Of a stretch of 5,329 nt of DNA, positions 1 through 4,356 are shown one piece after another (within the stretch, counting starts at the first letter, position 1; each line of letters opens with the position of its first letter). Origin of the DNA: JAZSQT01 sp045538075. Lineage in GTDB: Bacteria > Chrysiogenota > Deferribacteres > Deferribacterales > Mucispirillaceae. The notes under the pieces were generated by a model. It was not told the DNA's origin. It searched no databases and was given only the letters and a program-made list of their open reading frames with translations. Both the position numbers and the translations under genes were made by a program. The stretch covers positions 1 to 5,329 of the forward strand of contig JAZSQT010000117.1 in NCBI GenBank assembly GCA_045538075.1, in the 5' to 3' direction.

Positions 1-98
1 TATTCAGAAGATAATGAAGATAGACTTCTTTGCTCTTCAAAATATTTACGCAATATCTCTCTGCGTAATTCATAACTATACTTAATTCTCCTTGACAT
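1..98 (-). CDS. IS3-family transposase, N-terminal HTH part (partial, runs off left edge)
   Basis: Thirty-two codons are visible from the ATG at 98 to the window edge. The protein begins MSRRIKYSYELRREILRKYF, then a Ser/Leu-rich stretch. A basic start, a K-Y-S-Y-E-L-R motif and an EIL-x-KYF helix are typical of the helix-turn-helix N-terminus of IS3/IS150-group OrfA transposases, which bind the element's terminal repeats. The catalytic DDE part would lie to the left, outside the window. The ribosome site is poor: a GGGGTG at a reasonable distance lies inside the inverted repeat just upstream. Family assignment rests on the short N-terminus and the IS-like end beside it. An unrelated HTH protein is possible. 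Confidence 0.6.
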   Translation of the reverse strand, partial: MSRRIKYSYELRREILRKYFEEQRSLSSLSSE

Positions 99-105
99 AA
101 AAACA

Positions 106-132
106 CCCCATCTATTTGTCCAATAAATGGGG
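106..132. repeat. 11-bp imperfect inverted repeat in the IS leader
   Basis: Arms 106-116 (CCCCATCTATT) and 122-132 (AATAAATGGGG) pair with one mismatch around a 5-nt loop. The repeat lies between the predicted IS tip and the transposase ATG. A transcript entering the IS from outside could fold here and hide the weak ribosome site, a common protection of IS transposase genes. That role is inferred. Confidence 0.55.
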
Positions 133-164
133 TTCGCCTCACTAAGTAGGGCAAAATTAGTTAA

Positions 165-182
165 AAAGTTTTTGCAAACTTT
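165..182. repeat. AAAGTTT-N4-AAACTTT palindrome, copy 1
   Basis: Perfect 7-bp arms 165-171 and 176-182 surround the loop TTGC, read as GCAA on the minus strand. It lies downstream of peptide A1 and just before the -35 of the opposing promoter. The same palindrome occurs at 2365-2382 and within 4324-4351. On the minus strand it is followed by a few T residues, so it could be a weak terminator for A1 mRNA. It could equally be a protein-binding operator. Confidence 0.6.
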
Positions 183-196
183 ATTTGTTTTCATTA

Positions 197-224
197 TTGA
201 TTTTTTTTATTTTTTATGTAAGAT
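197..224 (+). promoter_or_regulatory. Candidate promoter for antisense RNA anti-A1
   Basis: TTGATT (197-202) and TAAGAT (219-224) are separated by 16 bp. The matching position in the other A units has TTGACT-16-TAAGAT (2393-2420) and TTGATT-16-TATAGT (4357-4384). Conservation of both boxes while the spacer varies supports function. The predicted start is near 231, directly before a hairpin and pointing into peptide A1 from its 3' side. Confidence 0.6.
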
Positions 225-230
225 ATGGAA

Positions 231-350
231 AAAGGTTAGGTGCGTGGAACACCTAACCACAATAACAGAGACACTATTTAAATAGTTTTATTATCTCTAT
301 TATTGTTTTTGTTGTTTGAAAAACTGCCATCATAAGTGTGGCAGTTTTTT
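231..350 (+). ncRNA. Predicted antisense RNA to peptide A1 (about 120 nt)
   Basis: The RNA is bounded by the candidate promoter at 197-224 and a terminator ending in a T-run at 345-350. Its 5' end forms a 9-bp hairpin (234-242 with 250-258, GGTTAGGTG/CACCTAACC, loop CGTGGAA). The remainder is complementary to A1 codons from about 9 to the stop. It does not reach the ribosome site. This arrangement matches antitoxin RNAs such as RatA and SR4, which overlap the 3' end of a toxin mRNA and trigger RNase III decay. Ends are estimated from sequence only. Confidence 0.6.
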
Positions 351-375
351 CAATTATAAACAAAACTTTTTCCAT
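274..375 (-). CDS. Small amphipathic peptide A1 (33 aa), type I toxin-like
   Basis: The ORF is ATG to TAG, 33 codons, with AGGAGG (complement at 386-391) 10 nt before the start, a near-ideal ribosome site. The peptide begins MEKVLFIIEKTATLMMAVF and ends EIIKLFK. It has a hydrophobic middle flanked by Lys/Glu pairs and a predicted net charge of about +2. No signal peptide, cysteine or clear long membrane segment is seen. It aligns without gaps to peptides at 2470-2571 and 4432-4533, sharing IIEKTA at residues 7-12 and K23, E27, K30, LFK at the end. An antisense RNA is predicted over codons 9-33. I do not recognise the family. A small membrane-active toxin is the best inference; a leaderless bacteriocin-like peptide is an alternative. 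Confidence 0.75.
   Translation of the reverse strand: MEKVLFIIEKTATLMMAVFQTTKTIIEIIKLFK
321..350 (+). terminator. Intrinsic terminator of anti-A1, inside the A1 ORF
   Basis: A stem of 8-9 bp (AAACTGCCA 321-329 with TGGCAGTTT 339-347) has a 9-nt loop and runs into T residues through 350. It reads on the plus strand, opposite to the peptide gene. The T-run is the complement of the Glu9-Lys10 codons (GAA AAA). Confidence 0.7.
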
Positions 376-475
376 TCTTATATTACCTCCTCTTTTATAT
401 TTTCAAACAGTATTAACCATTTAAAGAATTAAATTCAGAAGTATTCTTATAATATTAATTAATTAGTTATTATGA
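376..475 (-). promoter_or_regulatory. Conserved leader of peptide A1
   Basis: This is one of five related leaders. Reading toward the ATG it holds AATACTTCTGAATTTAA, a hairpin (CCATTT 417-422 with AAACAG 405-410, including wobble pairs), GAAAATATAAA and the AGGAGG site. Similarity to the B1 and A2 leaders extends upstream to about 475. No minus-strand promoter with good -35 and -10 boxes stands out, so transcription may start further upstream or read through from neighbouring genes. The region also overlaps the start of the spacer carrying the opposing anti-B1 promoter. Confidence 0.65.
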
Positions 476-488
476 ACTTTATTGATTA

Positions 489-517
489 TTGACTTAATTA
501 TAATTTTAAATTATTGT
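489..517 (+). promoter_or_regulatory. Candidate promoter for antisense RNA anti-B1
   Basis: TTGACT (489-494) and TATTGT (512-517) are spaced by 17 bp. The 29-bp segment is essentially identical to 2687-2715 in the other B unit, while sequence further downstream diverges. A perfect TATAAT lies at 499-504 but lacks a credible -35, so a second start nearby is possible. Confidence 0.55.
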
Positions 518-522
518 ATGGA

Positions 523-633
523 TAGAGGGAGGGTTAGCTCCCTCTAAAATAGAAATCATTTTATTTTCTCTATGATTTCTAATAAGGTTTTTATTGCTTT
601 TAGAGCTACTAAAAAATAATTAGTAGCTCTTTT
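523..633 (+). ncRNA. Predicted antisense RNA to peptide B1 (about 110 nt)
   Basis: The RNA starts near a 9-bp hairpin (TAGAGGGAG 523-531 with CTCCCTCTA 538-546, loop GGTTAG) and ends at a terminator with a T-run at 630-633. It is complementary to B1 from about codon 9 to the stop. The 5' hairpin has a compensatory G-C to A-T change relative to the B2 copy, which supports a conserved RNA fold. Ends are estimates. Confidence 0.58.
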
Positions 634-657
634 AAGCATTATAAAAATCTTTTCCAT
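556..657 (-). CDS. Small amphipathic peptide B1 (33 aa), type I toxin-like
   Basis: The ORF is ATG to TGA, 33 codons, with AGGAGG (complement 668-673) 10 nt upstream. The peptide begins MEKIFIMLKRATNYFLVALK and ends LLEIIEKIK, with a predicted net charge of about +4. Hydrophobic and charged residues alternate with helical spacing. It aligns over its full length with the A peptides (shared MEK start, K23, E27-I-I, K33). It differs by a basic KR at residues 9-10 where A has EK. Its closest relative here is B2 at 2753-2854 (shared MLKRA and LALKAI-type segments). It lies directly downstream of the VWA gene. Function is unknown; it is predicted to be toxic or membrane-active because it has a dedicated antisense RNA. 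Confidence 0.72.
   Translation of the reverse strand: MEKIFIMLKRATNYFLVALKAIKTLLEIIEKIK
602..633 (+). terminator. Intrinsic terminator of anti-B1, inside the B1 ORF
   Basis: A perfect 10-bp stem (AGAGCTACTA 602-611 with TAGTAGCTCT 621-630), extendable by one A-T pair, is followed by TTTT at 630-633. It reads on the plus strand within the codons of residues 9-19 of B1. Confidence 0.65.
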
Positions 658-745
658 ACTTTAAACACCTCCTCGTTTATATTTTCAAACAGTTATAAAC
701 CATTTGAATAATTAAATTCAGAAGTATTCTTACAATTTTGATTAA
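658..745 (-). promoter_or_regulatory. Conserved leader of peptide B1
   Basis: The leader fills the gap between the VWA stop codon and the B1 ATG. It contains TTGTAA, AATACTTCTGAATTTAA, a hairpin (CCATTTG 700-706 with CAAACAG 686-692, two wobble pairs) and the AGGAGG site. The stem is kept in all five leaders despite base changes. A sense promoter is not convincing: TTGTAA near 732-737 could be a -35, but no good -10 follows at 17 bp. Confidence 0.65.
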
Positions 746-2347
746 TTAGTTACTACGAACTTTTTTGATTATTGAATTAATTAACTCTTCTATAGATTTT
801 CTTGATATTACTGTGTCAAAATATTCGCTTAACTTTTCTGTCATATCATCATCTCCTGCATACATGCCATAAGTACATATTCCATGACTTTTAGCATAAT
901 TTGTATCAGGTTCATCTACTATGCAACCATCGGTATAAACAAATACATAATCAGATTTTTTTAATAATGGTGATACTTTTTTAAATGTAGTGGCAAATCC
1001 TTCGTTTCCATTTACTGATATTTTCTTTATAATTTCTTCATCTATAGGTAGTGGATATACTAAAGTAATAGTATTATCAACAACTTCACTTGTTAGTATT
1101 ATATTACCAGTAATCATACCTTTTTTAGATAGATTATTTAATACGCTAATCAATATTAAGCCTTCTTTTAATGGATAACCACTCATAGAACCAGAACAAT
1201 CAAAAATTAGCGAAAAGTCTTTTGTGTTCCTTATATTTTTACCAGTATCTTTTTTTATAAAAAAATTCTGCTTACCACTAATATAGTTTTTTATAGAGAT
1301 GTTTTTTCTAGGTATTATTGTTGTTGTTTTTATATTACTTTTTAATATTCTTTCAAATACATGAGTATTTTTTAACACTCTTTCATTATCAATAATATTA
1401 TCACCTCTTAAAATATCTAAAGAATCTATTGTATTATTTTCAACTATAATATTTTGTTCATATAATTTATTATCAGTTTCTTGAACACAATTATCAATGT
1501 TTATACTAAATGAATATTCATCAACAATAACAGAATTTTGAATATCTATATCATTGTATTTATCCGGGCGTTGACGATGTGATCTGTTAAGGTTTTCATA
1601 TATTACTTCAAACGTTTCCCTCTTTTGTTCAGGAAAGTTTTTTTGCCATTCCTTACATAAATCAATAATTTCATAAGTATCTTTAGCATTAATAGCTTTT
1701 TTATAAAATTCTACTACATCTTTATGTTTTTCCAATACTGTAAAAACACCCTCATTTTGTATAAAGGCAAGAAATACTGTTAATGGGTTGTATATTAGCT
1801 CTGGATTATCATAAAAATCTGAAACATCAGAATATCCCTCACACTCACCCCAATTAAACTTATAATTAAAGTTTTTTCTATAAGCCTCTTCTATTCTTGC
1901 ATCTTCTAAAGTGTTTAATAATTCAAAAGGAATTTTATTCTCATTCAAAATATTTTGGATTTTTTTTAAATCTTTTTCTGTATATAATGCATGAGCAAAT
2001 TCGTGATAAAAATATTTTTCTATATACGATAGATATACTTCCTTTTTTATGTTATCAATATAAGGAGTTGAACCTATAGTATCATACTTTTTACTCATAA
2101 TTGAATTATCAGAAATAAACCGTGTTATATACGGATTTATAGTAATTTTATGATATGAATCATTATACTCTTTTACAAAATACCAATGAGCTGTAGTATT
2201 CTCTTTAATATGTTTTGGGGCATCATCTTTTATTAAGGATATTTTTAATTTTTCCTTAATATTATTATTTAAAAACTCTTTAAAATGTAAATTTTTTAAA
2301 TGCTTTTCTATTACAATTTGAGCTTCCTTATTAATTTTTATATCCAT
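746..2347 (-). CDS. VWA-domain protein with N-terminal metallopeptidase-like HExxH (CobT/DUF2201-like)
   Basis: This 533-residue protein has an N-terminal zincin-like region with HEFAH at residues 115-119. About 30 residues later comes LEDARIEE (147-154), an acidic motif that recalls CobT and related VWA proteins. A variable linker (about 200-370) leads to a C-terminal VWA domain. Its MIDAS motif is D383-x-S385-x-S387 (FDCSGSM), with Thr453/454 and Asp473 (YTDG) as likely further metal ligands. Such proteins act with MoxR/CobS-type AAA+ ATPases in chelatase-like or chaperone-like complexes; a suitable ATPase is encoded just upstream at 2931-4310. The start is supported by AAGGAG seven bases before the ATG. 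The protein is probably cytoplasmic: no signal peptide is seen. Substrate is unknown. The last dozen codons resemble the non-coding spacer found between the B and A units. Confidence 0.85.
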   Translation of the reverse strand: MDIKINKEAQIVIEKHLKNLHFKEFLNNNIKEKLKISLIKDDAPKHIKENTTAHWYFVKEYNDSYHKITINPYITRFISDNSIMSKKYDTIGSTPYIDNIKKEVYLSYIEKYFYHEFAHALYTEKDLKKIQNILNENKIPFELLNTLEDARIEEAYRKNFNYKFNWGECEGYSDVSDFYDNPELIYNPLTVFLAFIQNEGVFTVLEKHKDVVEFYKKAINAKDTYEIIDLCKEWQKNFPEQKRETFEVIYENLNRSHRQRPDKYNDIDIQNSVIVDEYSFSINIDNCVQETDNKLYEQNIIVENNTIDSLDILRGDNIIDNERVLKNTHVFERILKSNIKTTTIIPRKNISIKNYISGKQNFFIKKDTGKNIRNTKDFSLIFDCSGSMSGYPLKEGLILISVLNNLSKKGMITGNIILTSEVVDNTITLVYPLPIDEEIIKKISVNGNEGFATTFKKVSPLLKKSDYVFVYTDGCIVDEPDTNYAKSHGICTYGMYAGDDDMTEKLSEYFDTVISRKSIEELINSIIKKVRSN

Positions 2348-2364
2348 TTTATTCTCCTTATATA

Positions 2365-2382
2365 AAAGTTTTTATAAACTTT
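2365..2382. repeat. AAAGTTT-N4-AAACTTT palindrome, copy 2
   Basis: Arms 2365-2371 and 2376-2382 surround the loop TTAT. It sits between the VWA ribosome site and the -35 of the opposing anti-A2 promoter, the same place as the copy at 4324-4351. It may end A2 transcripts or bind a regulator. Confidence 0.6.
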
Positions 2383-2392
2383 ATCTTATTCG

Positions 2393-2420
2393 TTGACTTT
2401 TTTTGATTTTTGTTTAAGAT
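2393..2420 (+). promoter_or_regulatory. Candidate promoter for antisense RNA anti-A2
   Basis: TTGACT (2393-2398), a 16-bp T-rich spacer and TAAGAT (2415-2420) form a good sigma-70-type promoter. It points into the 3' end of peptide A2 and away from the VWA gene. The predicted start is near 2427. Confidence 0.65.
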
Positions 2421-2426
2421 ATGGAA

Positions 2427-2546
2427 AGTGGTTAGGTGCTGCTAACACCTAACCACGCTAACAGAAAAACTATTTAAATAGTTTTATTATCTCTGTTAGA
2501 GCTTTTAGTATTTGAAAAGCTGCCACAATTATGATGGCAGTTTTTT
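2427..2546 (+). ncRNA. Predicted antisense RNA to peptide A2 (about 120 nt)
   Basis: The RNA has a 5' hairpin of 11 bp (GTGGTTAGGTG 2428-2438 with CACCTAACCAC 2446-2456, loop CTGCTAA) and ends at a terminator with six T residues at 2541-2546. Between these it is antisense to A2 codons from about 9 to the stop. The loop contains CUAA, and the matching mRNA loop contains UUAG. Both fit the YUNR U-turn consensus known from fast antisense pairing. Boundaries are predicted only. Confidence 0.62.
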
Positions 2547-2571
2547 CAATTATAACTAAAACTTTTTCCAT
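2470..2571 (-). CDS. Small amphipathic peptide A2 (33 aa), type I toxin-like
   Basis: The ORF is ATG to TAG, 33 codons, with AGGAGG (complement 2582-2587) 10 nt upstream. The peptide begins MEKVLVIIEKTAIIIVAAFQ and ends ALTEIIKLFK. Residues 11-22 are strongly hydrophobic, and Lys/Glu residues lie at 2, 3, 9, 10, 23, 27, 30 and 33, giving a predicted charge of about +2. Among the five it looks the most membrane-prone. It shares about two thirds of its residues with A1, with differences concentrated in residues 13-26 and both ends conserved. It lies between peptide B2 and the VWA gene. No family is recognised. The antisense RNA suggests that expression is harmful. Confidence 0.75.
   Translation of the reverse strand: MEKVLVIIEKTAIIIVAAFQILKALTEIIKLFK
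2520..2546 (+). terminator. Intrinsic terminator of anti-A2, inside the A2 ORF
   Basis: Stem CTGCCA (2520-2525) with TGGCAG (2535-2540), a 9-nt loop and TTTTTT (2541-2546). It matches the A1 and A3 copies in position, and the T-run again comes from the complement of the Glu-Lys-Thr codons. Confidence 0.7.
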
Positions 2572-2665
2572 TCTTATATTACCTCCTCGTTTATATTTTC
2601 AAACAGTCTTAAACTGTTTAAATAATTTAAATTCAGAAGTATTCTTACAATTTTGATTAATTAGT
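2572..2665 (-). promoter_or_regulatory. Conserved leader of peptide A2
   Basis: It contains TTGTAAGAATACTTCTGAAT, a fully Watson-Crick hairpin core (CTGTTT 2614-2619 with AAACAG 2601-2606) and AGGAGG. It lies downstream of peptide B2 with no large gene between. Upstream similarity with the B1 leader continues into what is coding sequence of the VWA gene in that copy. No clear sense promoter. Confidence 0.65.
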
Positions 2666-2686
2666 TATTATGAACTTTTTTATTTA

Positions 2687-2715
2687 TTGACTTAATTATA
2701 ATTTTAAATTATTGT
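2687..2715 (+). promoter_or_regulatory. Candidate promoter for antisense RNA anti-B2
   Basis: TTGACT (2687-2692), 17 bp, then TATTGT (2710-2715), in a segment nearly identical to 489-517. The predicted start lies just before or at the 5' hairpin beginning at 2721. Confidence 0.55.
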
Positions 2716-2720
2716 ATGGA

Positions 2721-2833
2721 TAGAGGAAGCCTGTAACTTCCTCTAAATTGAACTAATCTAACATTTTTCTTATTAGCTCAATTAATTCGTTTATAGCTTT
2801 AAGAGCTAAGGAGATTATCTCTAAGGCTCTTTT
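2721..2833 (+). ncRNA. Predicted antisense RNA to peptide B2 (about 110 nt)
   Basis: The 5' hairpin is TAGAGGAAG (2721-2729) with CTTCCTCTA (2737-2745), loop CCTGTAA. The 3' end is a stem-loop followed by T residues at 2830-2833. The RNA is complementary to B2 from about codon 8 to the stop. The hairpin keeps 9 bp of pairing despite a base change relative to anti-B1, while the loops differ completely, so each RNA may be specific for its own target. Confidence 0.55.
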
Positions 2834-2854
2834 AAGCATTACAAATTTATCCAT
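2753..2854 (-). CDS. Small amphipathic peptide B2 (33 aa), type I toxin-like
   Basis: The ORF is ATG to TAG, 33 codons, with AGGAGG (complement 2865-2870) 10 nt upstream. The peptide begins MDKFVMLKRALEIISLALK and ends LIELIRKMLD. Charged or polar residues at 8/9, 12, 15, 19, 22/23, 26, 29/30 and 33 fall every three to four positions, so the chain forms a nearly ideal amphipathic helix. Net charge is about +1, and it is the only one of the five ending in Asp. It is similar to B1 (MLKRA, LALKAI) with a one-residue offset near the N-terminus. It lies directly downstream of the AAA+ gene. Family not recognised; role inferred from the predicted antisense RNA. Confidence 0.72.
   Translation of the reverse strand: MDKFVMLKRALEIISLALKAINELIELIRKMLD
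2801..2833 (+). terminator. Probable terminator of anti-B2, inside the B2 ORF
   Basis: AAGAGC (2801-2806) pairs with GCTCTT (2826-2831), and an inner GAGA (2811-2814) pairs with TCTC (2818-2821) across a symmetric UAAG/UAAG internal loop. T residues follow to 2833. It is weaker than the B1 terminator but lies in the same place. Confidence 0.5.
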
Positions 2855-2930
2855 ACATTAAACACCTCCTTACTTTAGATTTTCAAACAGTCTTAAACTA
2901 TTTGAATAATTTAAATTCAGAAGTATTGTT
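2855..2930 (-). promoter_or_regulatory. Conserved leader of peptide B2
   Basis: This shortest leader fills the space between the AAA+ stop codon and the B2 ATG. It keeps AATACTTCTGAATTTAA, a hairpin (CTATTTG 2898-2904 with CAAACAG 2884-2890, one wobble) and AGGAGG. It lacks the TTGTAA block found in the B1, A2 and A3 leaders, which argues against that block being an essential -35. Confidence 0.6.
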
Positions 2931-4310
2931 TTAAAAAGGAATATAATCATCATTTGATACTTTATTGATTATTAATTTTACTTTTTCATATTGTTCTTCT
3001 ATAGGAAACCCATCAAGGTCTCTTCCGATCCATAATAGAATCTGATCGTCTAAAATATTCCATACATCATTTTCATTATCTGCAAGCTGTATTGCCCTTG
3101 ATAATGTTCTTGTTGTAGGAATATTTTCTACAAAACCCTGCTTCTTTGCTTCAACCATAAATTCATAAAACTCTTTTAAGCGTGTTGGTAATAAACTTGG
3201 AGACGTTACACAATCAAAGCCTTTTGCTTCAGCGTGAGCTTTTAAAATAGATAGCAATTGCGAAGATTTAGTATCTTTTCTTTTAACAATAAATCTTTCT
3301 GCTAAAGCTGGGTCAATATCATCAATTGCATAACTACCTCCAATATTTGTTGTTGCAACAATAAAGATATTCTCAATTGGTGCTTTTATTACTTCCTCTT
3401 TTGCTATACCATTTTCAATAAATAATACTCTTCCTGTCCTTAATACATATTGATTGTTTATTGGAGTTATAGCTGTTAATAAAATATTTAACTCTCTTTG
3501 AGGTATTCGTAATAACTCATCAATAATTAGAATTGATTTATTTCCATTCGCTGCTTGTCTAAAAGCCTCTGTAACAGGACCATCTTTCCATATTAATTGT
3601 TGCGACGTGCCTATATTTAATTGATATGGAACATCAGCACCATCTAATAAATCAGATGCTCTTACTTTTGATAATGTTTCATTTTGATAAACTGGAATGC
3701 TAAAAGGAATTAAACTTCCCAATAAATCAATAGATTCAATTCCAGAATGCCCTCCAACAACAACTGGTTCAATATCTAATTCTTTTGCTAACTTAAATAC
3801 ATCGTAAGTTTTACCACTACCTCTATCACCCTCAATTAATACTGGAATTTTAAATAAATATTTTTTTATATAATCCAATTCATCATTTTGATTATTTACT
3901 TCCTTCCTATTTGCATTATTTAAATCTGATATTATTTCTGGAACAACTATATTAATAATATTTTCAGCTTCTTCAGCAAATAATGCAGCAATATGTTTAC
4001 AGTATCCAAATTTTATATTTTCTAGTGTTTTTCTTCTAATAATTTTAGATTTTGGTTTAAATTTAAAATTACATTGATTATCTAATTTATCGCCACAATC
4101 CACAGTAAATTCTCCACCATAATTAATACTTACAGTATGTTTTTTATTTCCACTTACTAATGAATATTTGCATCCAATTAGCCTATTTTCTATTATTTTA
4201 TATTTTTCAATTTTATCTATTTTATATCCTAAATCTTGTAATTTAACACTATCTGAAAATGATTTAACAATTGTTATAAAATCTTCTTTTGAATATGATT
4301 TAACGGTCAT
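2931..4310 (-). CDS. MoxR/CobS-like AAA+ ATPase with N-terminal SWIM-like zinc motif
   Basis: A 459-residue ATPase. The N-terminal part has Cys72, Cys80, then Cys104-x-His106 followed by IAALF, which resembles a SWIM zinc-binding module (C-x-C...C-x-H) with a wider first Cys pair. The AAA+ core has Walker A GDRGSGKT (161-168), Walker B SILIIDE (259-265), sensor 1 Asn322 in VATTN, an arginine finger in DPALAERF (Arg339) and a probable sensor 2 Arg401 in PTTRTLSR. DPALAERF is typical of MoxR/CobS-type ATPases. These commonly work with a VWA protein to remodel or insert metal into a target; the VWA gene follows at 746-2347. SWIM modules usually mediate DNA or protein contacts. AAGGAG lies 8 bases before the ATG. 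Cytoplasmic; substrate unknown. Confidence 0.88.
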   Translation of the reverse strand: MTVKSYSKEDFITIVKSFSDSVKLQDLGYKIDKIEKYKIIENRLIGCKYSLVSGNKKHTVSINYGGEFTVDCGDKLDNQCNFKFKPKSKIIRRKTLENIKFGYCKHIAALFAEEAENIINIVVPEIISDLNNANRKEVNNQNDELDYIKKYLFKIPVLIEGDRGSGKTYDVFKLAKELDIEPVVVGGHSGIESIDLLGSLIPFSIPVYQNETLSKVRASDLLDGADVPYQLNIGTSQQLIWKDGPVTEAFRQAANGNKSILIIDELLRIPQRELNILLTAITPINNQYVLRTGRVLFIENGIAKEEVIKAPIENIFIVATTNIGGSYAIDDIDPALAERFIVKRKDTKSSQLLSILKAHAEAKGFDCVTSPSLLPTRLKEFYEFMVEAKKQGFVENIPTTRTLSRAIQLADNENDVWNILDDQILLWIGRDLDGFPIEEQYEKVKLIINKVSNDDYIPF

Positions 4311-4323
4311 CTTATTTCTCCTT

Positions 4324-4351
4324 AAAATAAAGTTTATGCAAACTTTATTTT
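4324..4351. repeat. 12-bp perfect palindrome containing AAAGTTT-N4-AAACTTT, copy 3
   Basis: Arms AAAATAAAGTTT (4324-4335) and AAACTTTATTTT (4340-4351) flank ATGC. It lies directly before the AAA+ ribosome site and just before the -35 of the opposing promoter. Being symmetric with T-runs both ways, it could terminate A3 mRNA or act as an operator for either direction. Confidence 0.65.
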
Positions 4352-4356
4352 ATATA

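Larger units (their letters stand above)
1..141 (-). mobile_element. End of an IS3/IS150-like insertion sequence (partial)
   Basis: Read on the minus strand from 141, the sequence begins TGAGGCGAACCCCATTTATT and continues TTGGACA. An end starting with TG, followed by a C-run and a TTGGAC block shortly before the orfA start, is what I recall of IS150-group left ends. The putative boundary at 141 coincides with the point where similarity to the neighbouring repeat units has ended. Target-site duplication and the other end cannot be seen here. Confidence 0.5.

Noticed and set aside
274..375. Membership of the Fst/Ldr toxin family, since Fst is also 33 residues
   Set aside because: Only the length agrees; the Pro-containing membrane segment and charged tail typical of Fst/Ldr are absent.
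219..380. MITE-like element with terminal inverted repeats
   Set aside because: The inverted repeats differ from unit to unit in concert, include the start codon, and have no common ends or target duplications; RNA fold-back explains them better.
990..1178. 62-codon plus-strand ORF inside the VWA gene
   Set aside because: No ribosome site, and it lies opposite the conserved VWA domain; it is an antisense shadow of a real gene.
1897..2079. 60-codon plus-strand ORF
   Set aside because: It lies opposite the HEFAH/LEDARIEE coding region and has no ribosome site; its hydrophobicity comes from AT-rich complement codons.
2430..2454. GGTTAGGTG hairpin as an ordinary terminator of A2 mRNA
   Set aside because: On the minus strand it is followed by ACTTTCC, not a T-run, so termination there is doubtful; it fits better as a pairing hairpin shared by both RNAs.
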